Part shown: positions 53,393 to 64,000 of the stretch, in pieces
Layout of the letters: each line of letters begins with the position of its first letter
Position numbering within the stretch: position 1 is the stretch's first letter
Assembly (NCBI GenBank): GCA_035771175.1
Contig: JAYMFD010001271.1
Coordinates: forward strand, 372,001 to 436,000
Reading direction: 5' to 3'
DNA length: 64,000 bases
Source: Paratinospora sagittata
Taxonomy: Eukaryota; Streptophyta; Magnoliopsida; Ranunculales; Menispermaceae
Made by a program: the position numbers and the translations under genes
The notes under the pieces: model-generated
Databases searched by the model: none
What the model was told of the DNA's origin: nothing
Seen by the model: only the letters and a program-made list of their open reading frames with translations

Positions 53393-54645
53393 TGTCACAA
53401 CCCACTATCTGTGACATCATGACAGGTACGGAACCCTCGGGTATACCTTCCCTCGGTCCACCCGGCGTCCCGTCAGCCTAATATAACACGAATCCCAATA
53501 AAACACAATACAATAATTGGATCCATCTAAACATAATCAACAACAATAAATAAAAATATTACATCTCCAAAATTACCAAGAATAAAATTCCATAAGTCCT
53601 CAATTAATACAAAACCAAGCACATCTCATCTATGTGTTAAATATACATATACTATGTGTTATCATGTACATAATATCAAAATACAAAAATGTACAACACT
53701 TACATCAAAAATATACCAAGGGAGTGCTCCGCAGTCAAGCCTTCCCTCTCCCCTTCCTATCAGAACCTGGAATGATAAGGATGAGGTGTGAGCTATAACA
53801 AGCTTAGTGAATGTCTTCTACAAGTGGCAATATACATGCATTTATATAAAACATGGGAAGATCATAAAAGCATTTGAAATAACATGGTGATGAAACAAGA
53901 TTACATAGATGCCAATATAATGCATCGTGTCATAACTAAGACAATGCATATCATTTTCTAATCATGCCAATGCAATCCTAACACCTCCCAAGCAAGGGCG
54001 ATCAAAGGCCTGGTGCATGACACACCACGCCCAATCCGACCAAACAATACTTGTATTCTAGTAGGATTTTTGGGGTTGTGTAGACCGTAGGATCAGCATA
54101 AGCTATCCTACCTATATACAAGTCATAAAATCCTCTGTCAGGTCCACAACTGGGGATCACCACTAGACTTACGAGACTTCCCAAAGGAATTCACAACTAG
54201 GAAACCCAACCAAATTGCTAACCCTATAGACTATGCTCAAATTCATTTCAGGGAAACATTAAAACATGCATAACACTTATATATATATATCAATTCAAAT
54301 CAATTTATGTAACACTCACAACTTGATTGGCTAGGCTTAGCCAATCTAATCCGACCAAAGAAAGACTAGGATGCACCAACACACTCTTAAGCACTACAAC
54401 CTCCAATTGGCCTATATGGATTACTTAGATCCTTCGCAAAACCCTGAAAATAACATGGTTTACACAATACTGAAAATCAGTCCAAAGTGTGCTAAACAAC
54501 CATGTTTAAACCCAACTACATTGCCAATTAAGATTCTAAAATAATTAAACCCATGAGCCAATTCCACATTGTTTAATTCAACCAATTAATATTAAATTAA
54601 CCCACATTTAACCCAATTGAATGCAATAGGTTGATCCAATCACTA
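53393..54645 (-). mobile_element. Chromovirus-type LTR fragment, minus strand
   Basis: Reverse-complement relative of the LTR at 20317-23026. It begins here with TGTCACAACCCACTATC (LTR end on minus: ..GGGTTGTGACA), includes 'ggcgtcccgtcagcc', 'caccccattccttatcaga'-type and 'gccaatctaatccgaccaaag' blocks, and breaks after 'caataggttgatccaatcac' (compare 21700-21735). The LTR 5' half (TGTAAC end) is missing. Confidence 0.78.
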
Positions 54646-54892
54646 TTGTCAGGACCCCTTTCACAATCCTCCAGGGCATCTTGACAGGCACAAAAATCTA
54701 ACCATCTTATCACCCATAGGACCATTAGAGTCTTGTTAAGCCTCAACCGAGACTCGGACAGAGTCCCCCCTGTAAACTGAACATCTCACAATCTCAACAA
54801 CCTGATGAACATCTCATATAAATCATCATCAGCACATATATACATCACATCAAACCAAATATACATGTATCATCATCCCCATCAAAAATTAA
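54646..54892. other. Unassigned segment, LTR-start-like
   Basis: Starts TGTCAGGACCCCTTTCACAA, then 'ctccagggcatcttgacagg' and 'ccgagactcggacagagtcc', followed by AT-rich sequence with repeated 'catcatc'. It sits between a truncated LTR and a truncated Athila-like LTR, so it may be the filler left at a deletion or the end of another element. No frame. Confidence 0.4.
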
Positions 54893-56163
54893 TTTACATT
54901 TGTTTATACTTTGTTTTGTAGGTAAATAAAGAGCTCAAAAGTGGTTTGAAACAAGGTTCAAATAGTGTCAAAAGAAGTCAAGAACATGTGCAAAACATGT
55001 GCAAGAAGTGTACAAAAAAGTTAAAAAATCAGCTAAGTCCACAAATCAGCACAAGAAAACCCGAGATTGGGCGCTGCGCCGCCTATATGTAGATAGTTGG
55101 TGCTAAAAACTCGTGGGTGGGCGCCGCAGGGGCGGTGTTCGCAGAATTGCAGAGTTGCATTTTTTGAGCGTGTTTTCATGCCCGTTTCGGTCTTTTGACC
55201 CACTTAAGTGTAAAACACGTTTTAGGGTTTAATGGGAGAAGGATCAAGGTAGAGAATGCAGTAGGAGAGTGTGAAAAAGGAGGCAAGAAAAGAACAAGAG
55301 CATTGGAGGCTTGAAGGAACCAAGGACAAGGAGAAGATTAAGCTACAGTCAAAGGGGGATTCGAACCTTTAATTTCACTTTCCTGTATCTTGAAATGTTT
55401 TCTTCCACTAATTTATTTCTTTTTCATCTCGTATCCATGAATATGAATATGAGCTAAGTTCTTGATCTAGGGGTTTGAATGATTTATGTTTGATTTTATG
55501 GGTTAATGCTTATTTCTATGTTATTGAATTAGTTTCTGAATTTATTTGCAAATTTATATGCTTAATGCCTTCAATTTGCTGGCCACTAGTTGAATGTATT
55601 TAAATTTGATTTCTTACACTCGAGAGAGGTGTTATCAATTCGGATCCCGAAATTTGTGACCTAGGTTAGTAGTATTGAGTTAAGAGACCTACGAAAACCT
55701 TTGAAATCGGAAAACATGAATCACAAATCTTAAGCCATACTGGATGTGTTAATTTACACTCAAGAGAGGGAATTAATAGGTTAAGTATAGATTTTCAAAT
55801 TGACGCTCGAGAGAGGTATTTGATTGGGATAAGATTCATGATTTATAAATTTATTAACTAAATCAATAACGACACCTTTTGAAACCCCTAAAGTAAAACA
55901 TAATGATTTCAATCCTCTAGAATTTTCATTCATTAATTTACACCCATTTTCAATTAATTTTGCATTAATTCATTTTAATTTGGTTAAATTTTATTTCAAC
56001 ACATAAAATCACCCATTTTGATCACTTAGATAATATTACAATCTTAGTAGTTCTGGGCATTATATTAGTAAAATTACTTTTTCCTGAGGACGATAACCGG
56101 ACTCACCTCGGTATTATAACTTGATAGTTCGTGCACTTGCGAATAACAAAATATTCCGCATCA
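54893..56163 (+). mobile_element. Athila-like 3' LTR, 5'-truncated
   Basis: Collinear with 49322-50604 of the 5' LTR to its end ..CCGCATCA; the first ~250 bp are missing. Followed by the GGATG duplication. Differs from the 5' LTR by many point changes and small indels. Confidence 0.87.
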
Positions 56164-57845
56164 GGATGATTCAAGCTCAAGCGAAGATGAAGCGGATTCT
56201 GATCACACTGTTGCATTGTGTTTAATGGCAAGCACAGAAGTAAAATCTAAACCCATTGATGAACTTAATGAGCTCTATACTCATATTCAGGATCTTAAGA
56301 CAAAACTTGGTAAAGAGACCAGGAAAAATTAAAAGCTCAAGCACAGTCTTGAAGAAGCTCTTGAGGAAATAGAATTCCAATAAGAAGAGCTAGACGAACT
56401 GTCTCTAGATAATAAACAACTTGAGAAAGTTGTTGGGAAACTGAAAAATAAAAATAAAACTCTTAGAAAGGAAAAGAAAGACCTGAACTGCACCATGATT
56501 AAATTCACAAATGGTCGAAAGTTATTTGACATGATGTTAGGATCACAAAGATGTGCATTCGACGAAGCTAGCTTAGGCTATACACATGGGTCAAAACAAA
56601 AGGAATACAATACCTTACTGACCAAAAGACCAACATGCCACAATTGTCATAGGGAAGGTCATACCATACTTAGATGTAATGTCTTAAGTAGAAAGAAAAA
56701 GAAATATGCATTGATTGAAAGTTTGTTCTTACTGATGCTAACATGCATGGACCCACACTATCATGGGTACCAAAGTCAAAAATATTTTATGTTGTGTAGA
56801 TATGCAAAAATGAAGATATATGGTATTTAGATAGCGGTTGCTCAAGGCATACGATTGAAGATAAATCTAATTTTTGAGCCTTGAAAAGAAAAAAATGAGG
56901 AAAGGTCACTTTCCGAGACGACAACAAAGGTGACATTGAAGGCATCAGAACTATTGGTAACGATTTTCTATCCATGTTTGATGTACTTTATGTTAAAGGG
57001 CTGAAGCATAATCTCTTGAGCATAAGTCAATTATGTGACAAGGGTTATGACATTTCTTTTGAAGCAAATAGGTGCATTGTCAAGTATGTAGATAAAACTG
57101 TTGCATTCATGGCATCTAGGCTTAAGAATGTGTATTGCACAAACTTTAATGACATGAAGAAACAAAATGTAACATGTTTAAGTGTTATTTCTTGTAATGA
57201 TGCATGGCTATGGCAAAGGAAATTAGCTCAAGTTAGTATGAATAACATATCCAGAATTGTTAAACATGTATTGACCTACGCGGTTCATCACTTAGCACGC
57301 CCCTAAATATACTCTATGAAGTAATATTTAGATGATCACAAAAAAAATCTCTTTCGGTGCTAACGAGCTTTAATTAAGAACTTATTTTAGCACTTCAGGA
57401 AAGCAAAAAGCCAACGAATGATTCGATCAAGGAACTCAAGGTCATATCAGACGTTCAAGATCATTTCAATCAAAGGACCTCAAAGATCATACCAAGATTT
57501 CAAGATTACACCACACAAACGATTAAATCAAGAGCTTCAAGACTACATCTTTTGATCAACGTTCACGAAATTCAACTAAAGCACGAAGTTCATATTGAAG
57601 ATCTCATAATGAATAGTTTAATTTAAAGATTATGAGAAATACGAGAAACACACAGTATTTAAGGTATATCGTTCTCTAATCGATTTTTCTCAAACTTTTT
57701 TCAAAATTGCATGTTTTGAGACATATATTCTAAAGTATTTCAAATGATATAATTTTCTATGTTCAATTTGACTTTAAATGGACAAAGTTTTTAATCGTAT
57801 CTTTAATCATGTGTCAAAATTGTTTTTAGAGTATTTCAACATGTT

Positions 57846-58560
57846 AATGACTTAACAACGCTCTCCTTGACTTGATAAGTCAGGACGCTGGTGACTCATT
57901 AGGACGCTGATAACATTCAAGGTTGAATTGAATTGATTCATCAGGACGCTCACTTGTAAGTAACGGCCTCACTTAGAATTAACCTTTGAAGTTGTCAGGA
58001 CACTGATTGAGAATTAGCTTGCTGAAAGATCTCTAAGAATCCAAGTTCTTCAAAGATGTTATCTTTGAGGTCGCTGATAGTTGTAAGTTGGATAAACTAT
58101 CAGGACGCTACTTGGATAGGAACACCCTCATCTCTGGGAACCAACTAAATAACTTTTAGGACGCTGATTGCCCTTTAGCGTACTTAGTACTGTTCTTCAA
58201 AAGCTCTAAATATGTTAGGACACTTACGTAGTAGTAGCGCCCTCGTGTTTTGTTTTTAAGGTAGGACGCTTACCCCAAAGTAGCGCCCTAATTTACTTAA
58301 TTGATTTAAAAAATAAGCAGGACACTAACTGTATTTTAGTGCCCTCAAAGTTAAGTCATTTATGTCGCAAAGAAAGTCAGGACGCTTACGAGTTAATAGC
58401 GCCCTCACTTCATTGTTCAGTAGGACACTTATACATAATGAGTGTCCTCTCAAGGAACAAAACGACAAAGTTGATATTATACTTTAGGACGCCGATTATG
58501 GAATCGGGACGCTAATTCAACAATTGCTACTATTTTGACAAGTACGCTACATCAATCTAC
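57846..58560 (+). repeat. U3 hairpin array (AGGACGCT...AGCGCCCT modules)
   Basis: At least ten modules with AGGAC(G/A)CT followed after 8-15 bp by AG(C/T)G(C/T)CCT: clear ones at 58158, 58217, 58263, 58319, 58379 and 58422. Each ~28-30-bp module is an imperfect inverted repeat; spacing is about 50-60 bp. The core word is conserved while loops and spacers vary. Confidence 0.85.
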
Positions 58561-58786
58561 TTTTTTAGAACAGATGTTTGCACATAATTTTTTCAGATTT
58601 ATCCAAAATTTTCTCTGATGCATGAATCATGCTTTCTAAGGTATTCCTTATTCATGTAATCTGAAAGGAACCAGACTGGTAATGAAAATTGCAGTTGCCA
58701 TTGTTGTGATACATTCTAGCTATTGTGTGTAAACGCTCACACTATATTTGAACTTCAAATGTCTAACGACTATTACCTTCTCAGTC

Positions 58787-58794
58787 TATAAATA
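58787..58794 (+). promoter_or_regulatory. TATA box of SIRE-like LTR
   Basis: TATAAATA in GTCTATAAATACCAATAC; same context in the minus-strand copy (near 8136) and similar at 12861 and 3829. Confidence 0.65.
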
Positions 58795-59554
58795 CCAATA
58801 CTTTGAATCAAACACATCGCCGATAATTTTGTTGTGCCAAAAACTTTTTGAATGTTAGTTGTTTTCAATATGTTTTCAATAGTTCAAGTTGTTCAAAGTA
58901 ATTTTCACTAATATTCTACTTATTCAGAAGATTTTCATACTGAGCCTAAATTATATTCTATCTTTGAAAATCTGATTGAATTTTGTGGAAATGGTTTCTA
59001 CTAAAATTCTCAACACTGATCTATACTTAATATCAATCATGCTGAAGAAAGAATTTGACAAATAGTTCGAGAGATACAGGTGTACTTGATTTTCTATATT
59101 AAGTACTGTATCGAACTATATATCAGTAGTTGTGTTAACTACTGAATACTGAACCAAAAGTTTTCATGCTTACACATTTTTATTTACTTTGAAAACTGTC
59201 GATGTCTATGTTTTACACTGGTCCTGCATTTTCAAGTTCATTGTTTTAATGGTATGAAAAGTTTTCGAAGAGGCATTCAACTGATTTACATATCATTCAC
59301 GTTTTTCGAAACTGCACTTAAGCAACACCGAACATTGAACGGTAAAGGACTATAAGTGTATTTTCTCTTAGCATTACATATTCAAAATTACATATCTTTG
59401 TAATACTAGATATATGAGCTTAATTGTGAAGTGTTATACTTTGTTAGAACCAACATAATTTTCTGTATTGGTATGGTGGTGTGTTTCAGGAATGAAACAA
59501 CCAGGTCAAGTGAATGTAATTCACTTAATGATTTCAAGATTGAAATCATGTTAA

Positions 59555-59876
59555 GGTTCATCCTCACCTGCAAGTAGGATAATGGTTCTTCCTTATCCCG
59601 TAAAAGGAACATGTGTTTTTTTTCATCCCAAAAAAAGGAAATGCGGTTCATCCTTTGTCCGCAAAAGGATAGGTTCGTCCTTAACCTATAAAAGATTAGG
59701 TTATCCTTGAACCTGGAAAAGAGAAACGGTTCTTCCTTATCCCGTAAAAGGAAAACGATTTTTCCTTATCCCTGAAAAGAAACATGGATTTTTTCTCATC
59801 CTGAAAAAAGGAAATGCGGTTCATCCTTAGCCTGCAAAAGGATAGGTTTGCCGTGAACCTTAAAAAGGGAAAGTTG
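59555..59876 (+). repeat. R-U5 hairpin array (TTCCTTATCC...AAGGAA units)
   Basis: About eleven tandem units of 27-30 bp, consensus GGTTC(A/T)TCCTTATCC then a short loop and AAAAGGA, each able to fold. It lies downstream of the TATA box, so it would be in the transcript leader. Confidence 0.85.
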
Positions 59877-60124
59877 TAATGGTTTTGTTCTCACCGATAA
59901 GAGAATCAGTTAGTAGATTGTGAAATCCTAATCGGGAGATTAGGTAGTGGACGTAGGCTTGGTCGAACCACTATAAATCCTAATGTGCTTTACGTTATGC
60001 ATTTTACTTTATGGTTAGTATATGCATTTAATTCCAATGTATCAAAGCATATCACTAAGTCATTGAAAAAGAATTAAATTTGACCATCACCAAATTCACC
60101 CTACCCCTCTTGGGTGCACCAACA

Positions 60125-60137
60125 ATTGGTATCAGAG
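60125..60137 (+). other. Primer binding site, initiator tRNA-Met
   Basis: TTGGTATCAGAGC two bases after the LTR end, perfect for the tRNA-Met type. Confidence 0.9.
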
Positions 60138-60436
60138 CGGGTTCTCTGAATTTTTGGTCTAACCACCTAGTGTCTAGATCCTTTGGTCAATTCGTATAGG
60201 ATTCATCTTAGGATTTTGCCTTTCGTGTCCTAGGATAGAAAATCCTAAAAGCCATACCGCCACTCCGTCCTAACCACTTCTGTAATCATTTTACACCACT
60301 GTTTAGAAAATGTAACTTTCATTTATGTCCACTTAAGTTGCTGAATTTATTAAATGTCTATCCTTCTAATTTCTCCTGAATATTTTATTCCACTTAGAAT
60401 CATCTTGCTATCGTTTGAACGTACCTTCACGCCACC

Positions 60437-61165
60437 TTGCATTTAATGCATAACCGCCCTTTGAGACGTTTAAAGAAAGCTTTTACGTTTCATTTTTCAC
60501 TTGCACCATCCGCAGTGGAAACCTCTATTTCTTCATCTTCTTGTTCAAACTTCATGGATTTTAGAGTTCCTGTATCCCAGAAAAGAACCAGGGAAGAACC
60601 ATCTTCTTCCTTAAGTGGATTCTCTCTATCTTCTTCGTCCGATGATTCTGTTGAAGAAATAGGATGCTTCATGTCTCTTAGAACCGACTTTGCACCTCCT
60701 CCAAGTCGCTGTAAATCATCGTCTCCACCTCCTGTTGAACCAATGCCATCTAGTGCCGACCACGGAGAATCTTCGGTTGAGAATCTCCTTGCCTAGTTGT
60801 CCGAGTCCAACTCTTTAAGCTTCCGACTAATTGTAGATTTTCTCTGTGAACAAAAACGCAGAATGAAAGAGCTTGAGAAGGTCACCAGACATCAGAAGGA
60901 TCTGATGATGATACTTCTCAAGAAATTGGACAAAACTGAAGTCGAGCTTCACTAGGAGATTAAAGGGAGTTCTGCCTATACAATGAGCCAGATGAAAAGG
61001 CTCGGTCCTGTGCTTGCCTATATTGAGGGGAAAGGTGCAAGTATAGTTGATCTGCCTCATCTGTTGAGATCTGTCGGACCCATGGCCTCGGTGAGACATT
61101 CTCCCACGGCCTCAGTGAGACAAGCTCGATCTCGCGATACTCAGGGCACTCCACACCAAGCTTGA
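60437..61165 (+). pseudogene. Unrecognised reading frame in place of SIRE gag
   Basis: One frame of 243 codons from ATG 60437 to TGA 61163-61165, broken only by TAG at 60794 and TAG at 60954. A second in-frame ATG at 60554 starts MDFRVPVSQKRTREEPSSSL and is a plausible true start. Visible features: Ser/Pro-rich acidic N-terminal part (SLSSSSDDSVEEIG), Pro-rich linker (SSSPPPVEPMPSSAD), then a charged probably helical part (LCEQKRRMKELEKVTRHQKD, MILLKKLDKTEVELH), and a C-terminal part (MSQMKRLGPVLAYIEGKGAS) ending in a twofold SVRHSPTASVRQARS-like repeat. No zinc knuckle, protease or polymerase motif. Not a copia gag that I know. Its position after the PBS suggests that the element is a non-autonomous derivative. 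Confidence 0.5.
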
Positions 61166-62591
61166 TGTTGTCTACCTCTCTGCTTGTGTCTTCCAAATCC
61201 ATCTGCCTGTTGTCTGCCAATCCTCTGCCTGGCTGTTGTCAAAATTTTCTTTTGTTGTTTTGAAGTTTTTTGTTGTTGTTAAATAGGTCTTCTGGACCTT
61301 TTCAAAAATTATAAGACAAAAGGTCTAAAGTTCACTCTTCATTGATGTTTTATGTATGCTTATGTGTGTGAGAAAATTCTATTTAATACTCTGTTTTACT
61401 TATACAATCAGTTCTGCACACCTCATTACTTTGTTTCTGTCACTAACTTGCTTGTTTATGCTTCGCTATTTTGCCTAATTCTATGATTGCAAAATTATTT
61501 TTGACTATCTCTAATGCACAACTATTTTGCTTTCATGAACATGATTATCTTTCATTATACTTATAAGTCTGTGGTACCAGTTTGTGGTATCTTTCTTAAG
61601 GTTAATCACATCTTTACTTGATATCTGCTTATTATGTCCATCATCTAATTATGATTATATGATGTTGAATGAATATCACGATTATATGCTTATCTTGCAT
61701 CTTATGTGGCGTTTGATTGTATTATTTGAAATTCTTAATAGCCAAGATGTGCTTCACAACTTATTTTTGCCTATGCTAGTTTATACATCATGATCATGAT
61801 CGCTTTAAACTTCATGAATCATATTTATGCATGACTCATGAATATGCAAATCAATAGGCCATGTACATAACATCATATCACATGCTTATACTTCTAGAAA
61901 AGAAAGTTGCCTATACTCATACTTATCATCGTCTGGCATTCTCGTTCATGATTACTTGATTTTGATGCACTCTCTTCATCTTAAAACATATAAGCATCAA
62001 ATTCTTAAATATTTGATTTCTAATGAGTGTATACTCTTCAAAATTGCCACTTTTCATTAGATTCAAACATTCTAGGCTATGCTTCAATTGAAATTATCTG
62101 CCTAAAATATGAAAATGAACGTATGCTATTGCTTTCATGAGATTTACCATATACTCATTTTTAGGCTCTGCTCTTCATCTAATATATCTTCATATGCCTA
62201 AACTATGGAAAGTTCATGATTTTCCATTCTCACATGACATTGATGTTGCTATTAAATCTTAAATCTTGTATGCATCAATTGCTTGTGATTTTTGATATCT
62301 AATAGATGTCATGTACTTAAAAAAATTATATACTTTGCATCTTATTATAATCGAGATAGTTAGGCCTTGCTTAATGATAAATCATTTCACCTACGTTATG
62401 AAACTTAAAGTATGCCTGTACTTGATTGTTTACAAATTTGAAAGCATATTCTGTGTTAGGCTTGAATTGATTAACTAATATTTATGCAAAACACTAGGAG
62501 AATGATTGCTCACGTCTAAAATTCTCTATGAATTCATCTTTTGGAAATTCTTTCTCATCCCATATGGCTATACAAGTCTCGACTATGCTAT
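61166..62591 (+). mobile_element. Non-coding internal sequence of the SIRE-like derivative
   Basis: AT-rich, no long frame and no retroviral domain. Dispersed echoes of 'atgcttat', 'tcatgaatat' and 'gatttctaatgagtg'. Ends where a reversed chromovirus LTR starts. If this is the body of the 57267 element, it lacks pol altogether. Confidence 0.4.
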
Positions 62592-64000
62592 TGTCACGAC
62601 CCACTATCCGTGACGATAACTGGCACGGAACCCCATGTACATCCTCCCTCGACATGCACGATGTCCCAATAAGCCTTCTAACGCATACCATAATCCCCAA
62701 ATACACAACAATAAACACATGGACATAATATAAGATCGTCATATAAAACATATCCAAAATGACAACCAAAAAAATTTTCTCCAAATCCATAGTGTTTAAA
62801 AGTACAAAATATACTTAACCATAAGTACAAACCCATTTAAATGTTAAGTATAATCATTAGGTGTTACATAGTACAATTTATCAAAATAAATTGCGGAAAA
62901 GTACTAAACACATACGTTAACGACAGTAAGGGAACGCTTCGCAGTTAAGCTTTTCCTTTCCCCTCCTATCAGATCCTGAAAAGATAAGGATGAGGGGTAA
63001 GTTACAACAAGCTCAGTGAATGTTCTATACACGTAGCAACATATATATGCATTTAAGTAAAACATTGCAAGAATCATTAAAACCAGTTAAATAATCATGG
63101 GTATAATCCAGATTACATACATGCTAATATAATGTATCATGTCATAAACAAGACCATGCATACCATTTTATAAACATGCATATGCAACCTAACCCTTCCT
63201 GAGTAAGGTCCATGTGTGTGCGAAACCCATACCCGATTGACTTCTTACCTATATCTATCAGAATTCCTATGGATTGTATGAACCATAGGATTCGCCCACC
63301 AAGACAAGTACCATGTTTAGGCAAATCCTAACATACACAACCCATAGAAATCCTTTGCAAGGTCCACAATTAAGGATTCCCGGTCGGCCCAATAACTCAA
63401 CTGTTTTCCCCAACTGACTATGCTCAAATACAGTTCATGAATTCAATAAATCATGCATACTGCATTATACAAGCATTTAAAACATTTTTATACTACAATG
63501 CCACATATAGAATTCACAAGTAAAGAAACACTCACTCTTGATTGGCTAGACATATCCAATCCAATTCCAATTCCAAGAAGCACTAAAATGCCACATCACC
63601 CCAATGCAACTCAATCCCCAATTGAACTATTTCGGTCACTTAGATCAAATCACAAACCCTGAAACATACATGGTTTATGAAAAAATTGAAAATCAGTCCA
63701 AGTGTGCGAATCAACCATGTTTAAACCCAAATCAAATGCAAATTAAGATTCCAAAATGGTCCTACACATGAGCCAATCCCATAATGCCCAATTCAACCAT
63801 TTTATACCCAATTAACCCACATTTAACCAAATTGAATGCAATAGGTTGATCCAAACACTATAATACATGGCATTCAATCACAGTTTGGGTTAATTAGACT
63901 AATTACAAGTCAATTTAATCAATTGACCTCAATTGGGGCAAAATCCCCAAATTTGGGCAAATCCCCAAATTTATGGCAAATCTACAAATTCATGGCCTAG
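62592..64000 (-). mobile_element. Chromovirus-type LTR, minus strand, running off the window
   Basis: Begins TGTCACGACCCACTATCC (LTR end on minus), with 'gcacggaacccc', 'ccctcctatcagatcctgaaa' and 'gctcagtgaatg' in the same order as the reverse complement of 23026-21560. Still within the LTR at base 64000, where it reads the complement of 'ctaggccatgaa'. Confidence 0.82.

Larger units (their letters stand above)
49072..56163 (+). mobile_element. Athila-like Ty3/gypsy element (whole insertion)
   Basis: 5' LTR 49072-50604, PBS 50611-50628, gag 50759-53392 (with an internal insertion), then a reversed chromovirus LTR (53393-54645), an unassigned piece (54646-54892) and a 5'-truncated 3' LTR (54893-56163). 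Flanked by perfect GGATG duplications. Protease, RT, RNase H and integrase are absent, so the element was gutted after insertion while both outer ends stayed intact. Confidence 0.88.
48417..57266 (+). pseudogene. SIRE-like copia gag-protease, split by an Athila-like element
   Basis: ATG 48417: MAGQNERSTYFSGEGNSTNR, PPLFKGDNYSHWKLRL, typical copia gag start, then stops and frameshifts. 48837-49071 gives ..KDRKCPVKVEEKEKKFIALN and ends KKVLKATWD. The insertion 49072-56163 follows; gag resumes after GGATG as DDSSSSEDEADSDHTVALCL, a coiled-coil-like stretch, zinc knuckle CHNCHREGHTILRC (56636-56677), protease WYLDSGCSRHTIED (56821) and the GAG-pre-integrase block LWQRKLAQVSMNNISRI (57209-57260). 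The integrase core, RT and RNase H are lost, where another SIRE-like LTR begins at 57267. Several in-frame stops show that it is dead. Confidence 0.82.
57267..60122 (+). mobile_element. SIRE-like copia LTR (5' LTR), 2.86 kb
   Basis: Starts TGTATTGACCTACG (an extra A in the usual TGTTGACC), ends ..GGGTGCACCAACA before a PBS. In order: conserved start, U3 hairpin array (57846-58560), TATA box (58787), R-U5, second hairpin array (59555-59876), AGTGG..CCACT motif (59946-59972), LTR end. Interrupts the older SIRE-like element at its GAG-pre-integrase region. The minus-strand LTR at 6895-12719 is the same family. Confidence 0.85.

Noticed and set aside
57846..58560. Possible CRISPR-like direct repeat array
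   Set aside because: Units are imperfect inverted repeats of variable length in a plant LTR; no uniform repeats or spacers.

Overview
This window looks like repeat-rich intergenic DNA from a large flowering-plant genome, probably a eudicot. The evidence is low GC, split gene fragments with GT/AG introns, tRNA-derived SINEs, and nested LTR retrotransposons of three plant types: Ty1/copia (SIRE-like), Ty3/gypsy Athila-like, and Ty3/gypsy chromovirus (Tekay/Del-like). I see no prokaryotic features and no complete host gene. Lineage names are my recognition from motifs (PBS type, zinc knuckles, RT/RH/INT blocks); no database was searched.

Layout. 1-3749: 3' end of a decayed Athila-like element ending in an LTR. 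3750-15351: stacked copia LTRs and a copia gag remnant, a minus-strand chromovirus LTR (5559-6699), and a minus-strand SIRE-like LTR (6895-12719) split by a 3.24 kb insertion (8447-11684, duplicated CATAA) whose last 460 bp is a near-perfect palindrome. 15352-17370: a SIRE LTR start, an unclassified LTR-like GC-rich block and a gag-like 'putative gypsy transposon' fragment. 17371-27930: a nearly complete but dead Tekay-like element with a 2.71 kb solo LTR inserted in its gag. 27931-29210: LTR debris. 29751-36568: broken RBMX2/C3H25-type RNA-binding protein gene (first two exons and last exon; the middle is replaced by TIR elements, one of which seems to carry a captured gene 5' end). 36866-37623: tandem 380 bp duplication containing a SINE. 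40768-42529: 5'-truncated receptor-like kinase pseudogene, with a decayed LTR upstream. 44553-47530: Athila-like LTR fragment, a chromovirus-type LTR with PBS, and a degenerate tandem repeat. 47640-57266: SIRE-like copia element whose gag is split by an Athila-like element (49072-56163, TSD GGATG), itself holding a reversed chromovirus LTR and an unknown insertion. 57267-62591: another SIRE-like LTR, its PBS, and an unrecognised reading frame where gag should be. 62592-64000: reversed chromovirus LTR running off the window.

The most interesting signal is architectural. The SIRE-like LTRs carry two position-conserved but sequence-variable arrays of short hairpin-forming repeats: one upstream of a conserved TATAAATA box (U3) and one downstream of it (R-U5, hence in the RNA leader), the latter always just before an AGTGG...CCACT inverted motif and the LTR end. 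Two unrelated U3 arrays and three unrelated R-U5 arrays are visible. Other items worth attention are the 460 bp palindrome with tRNA-like promoter boxes, the non-canonical reading frame at 60437-61165, and the Pack-type TIR element at 34226-35516.
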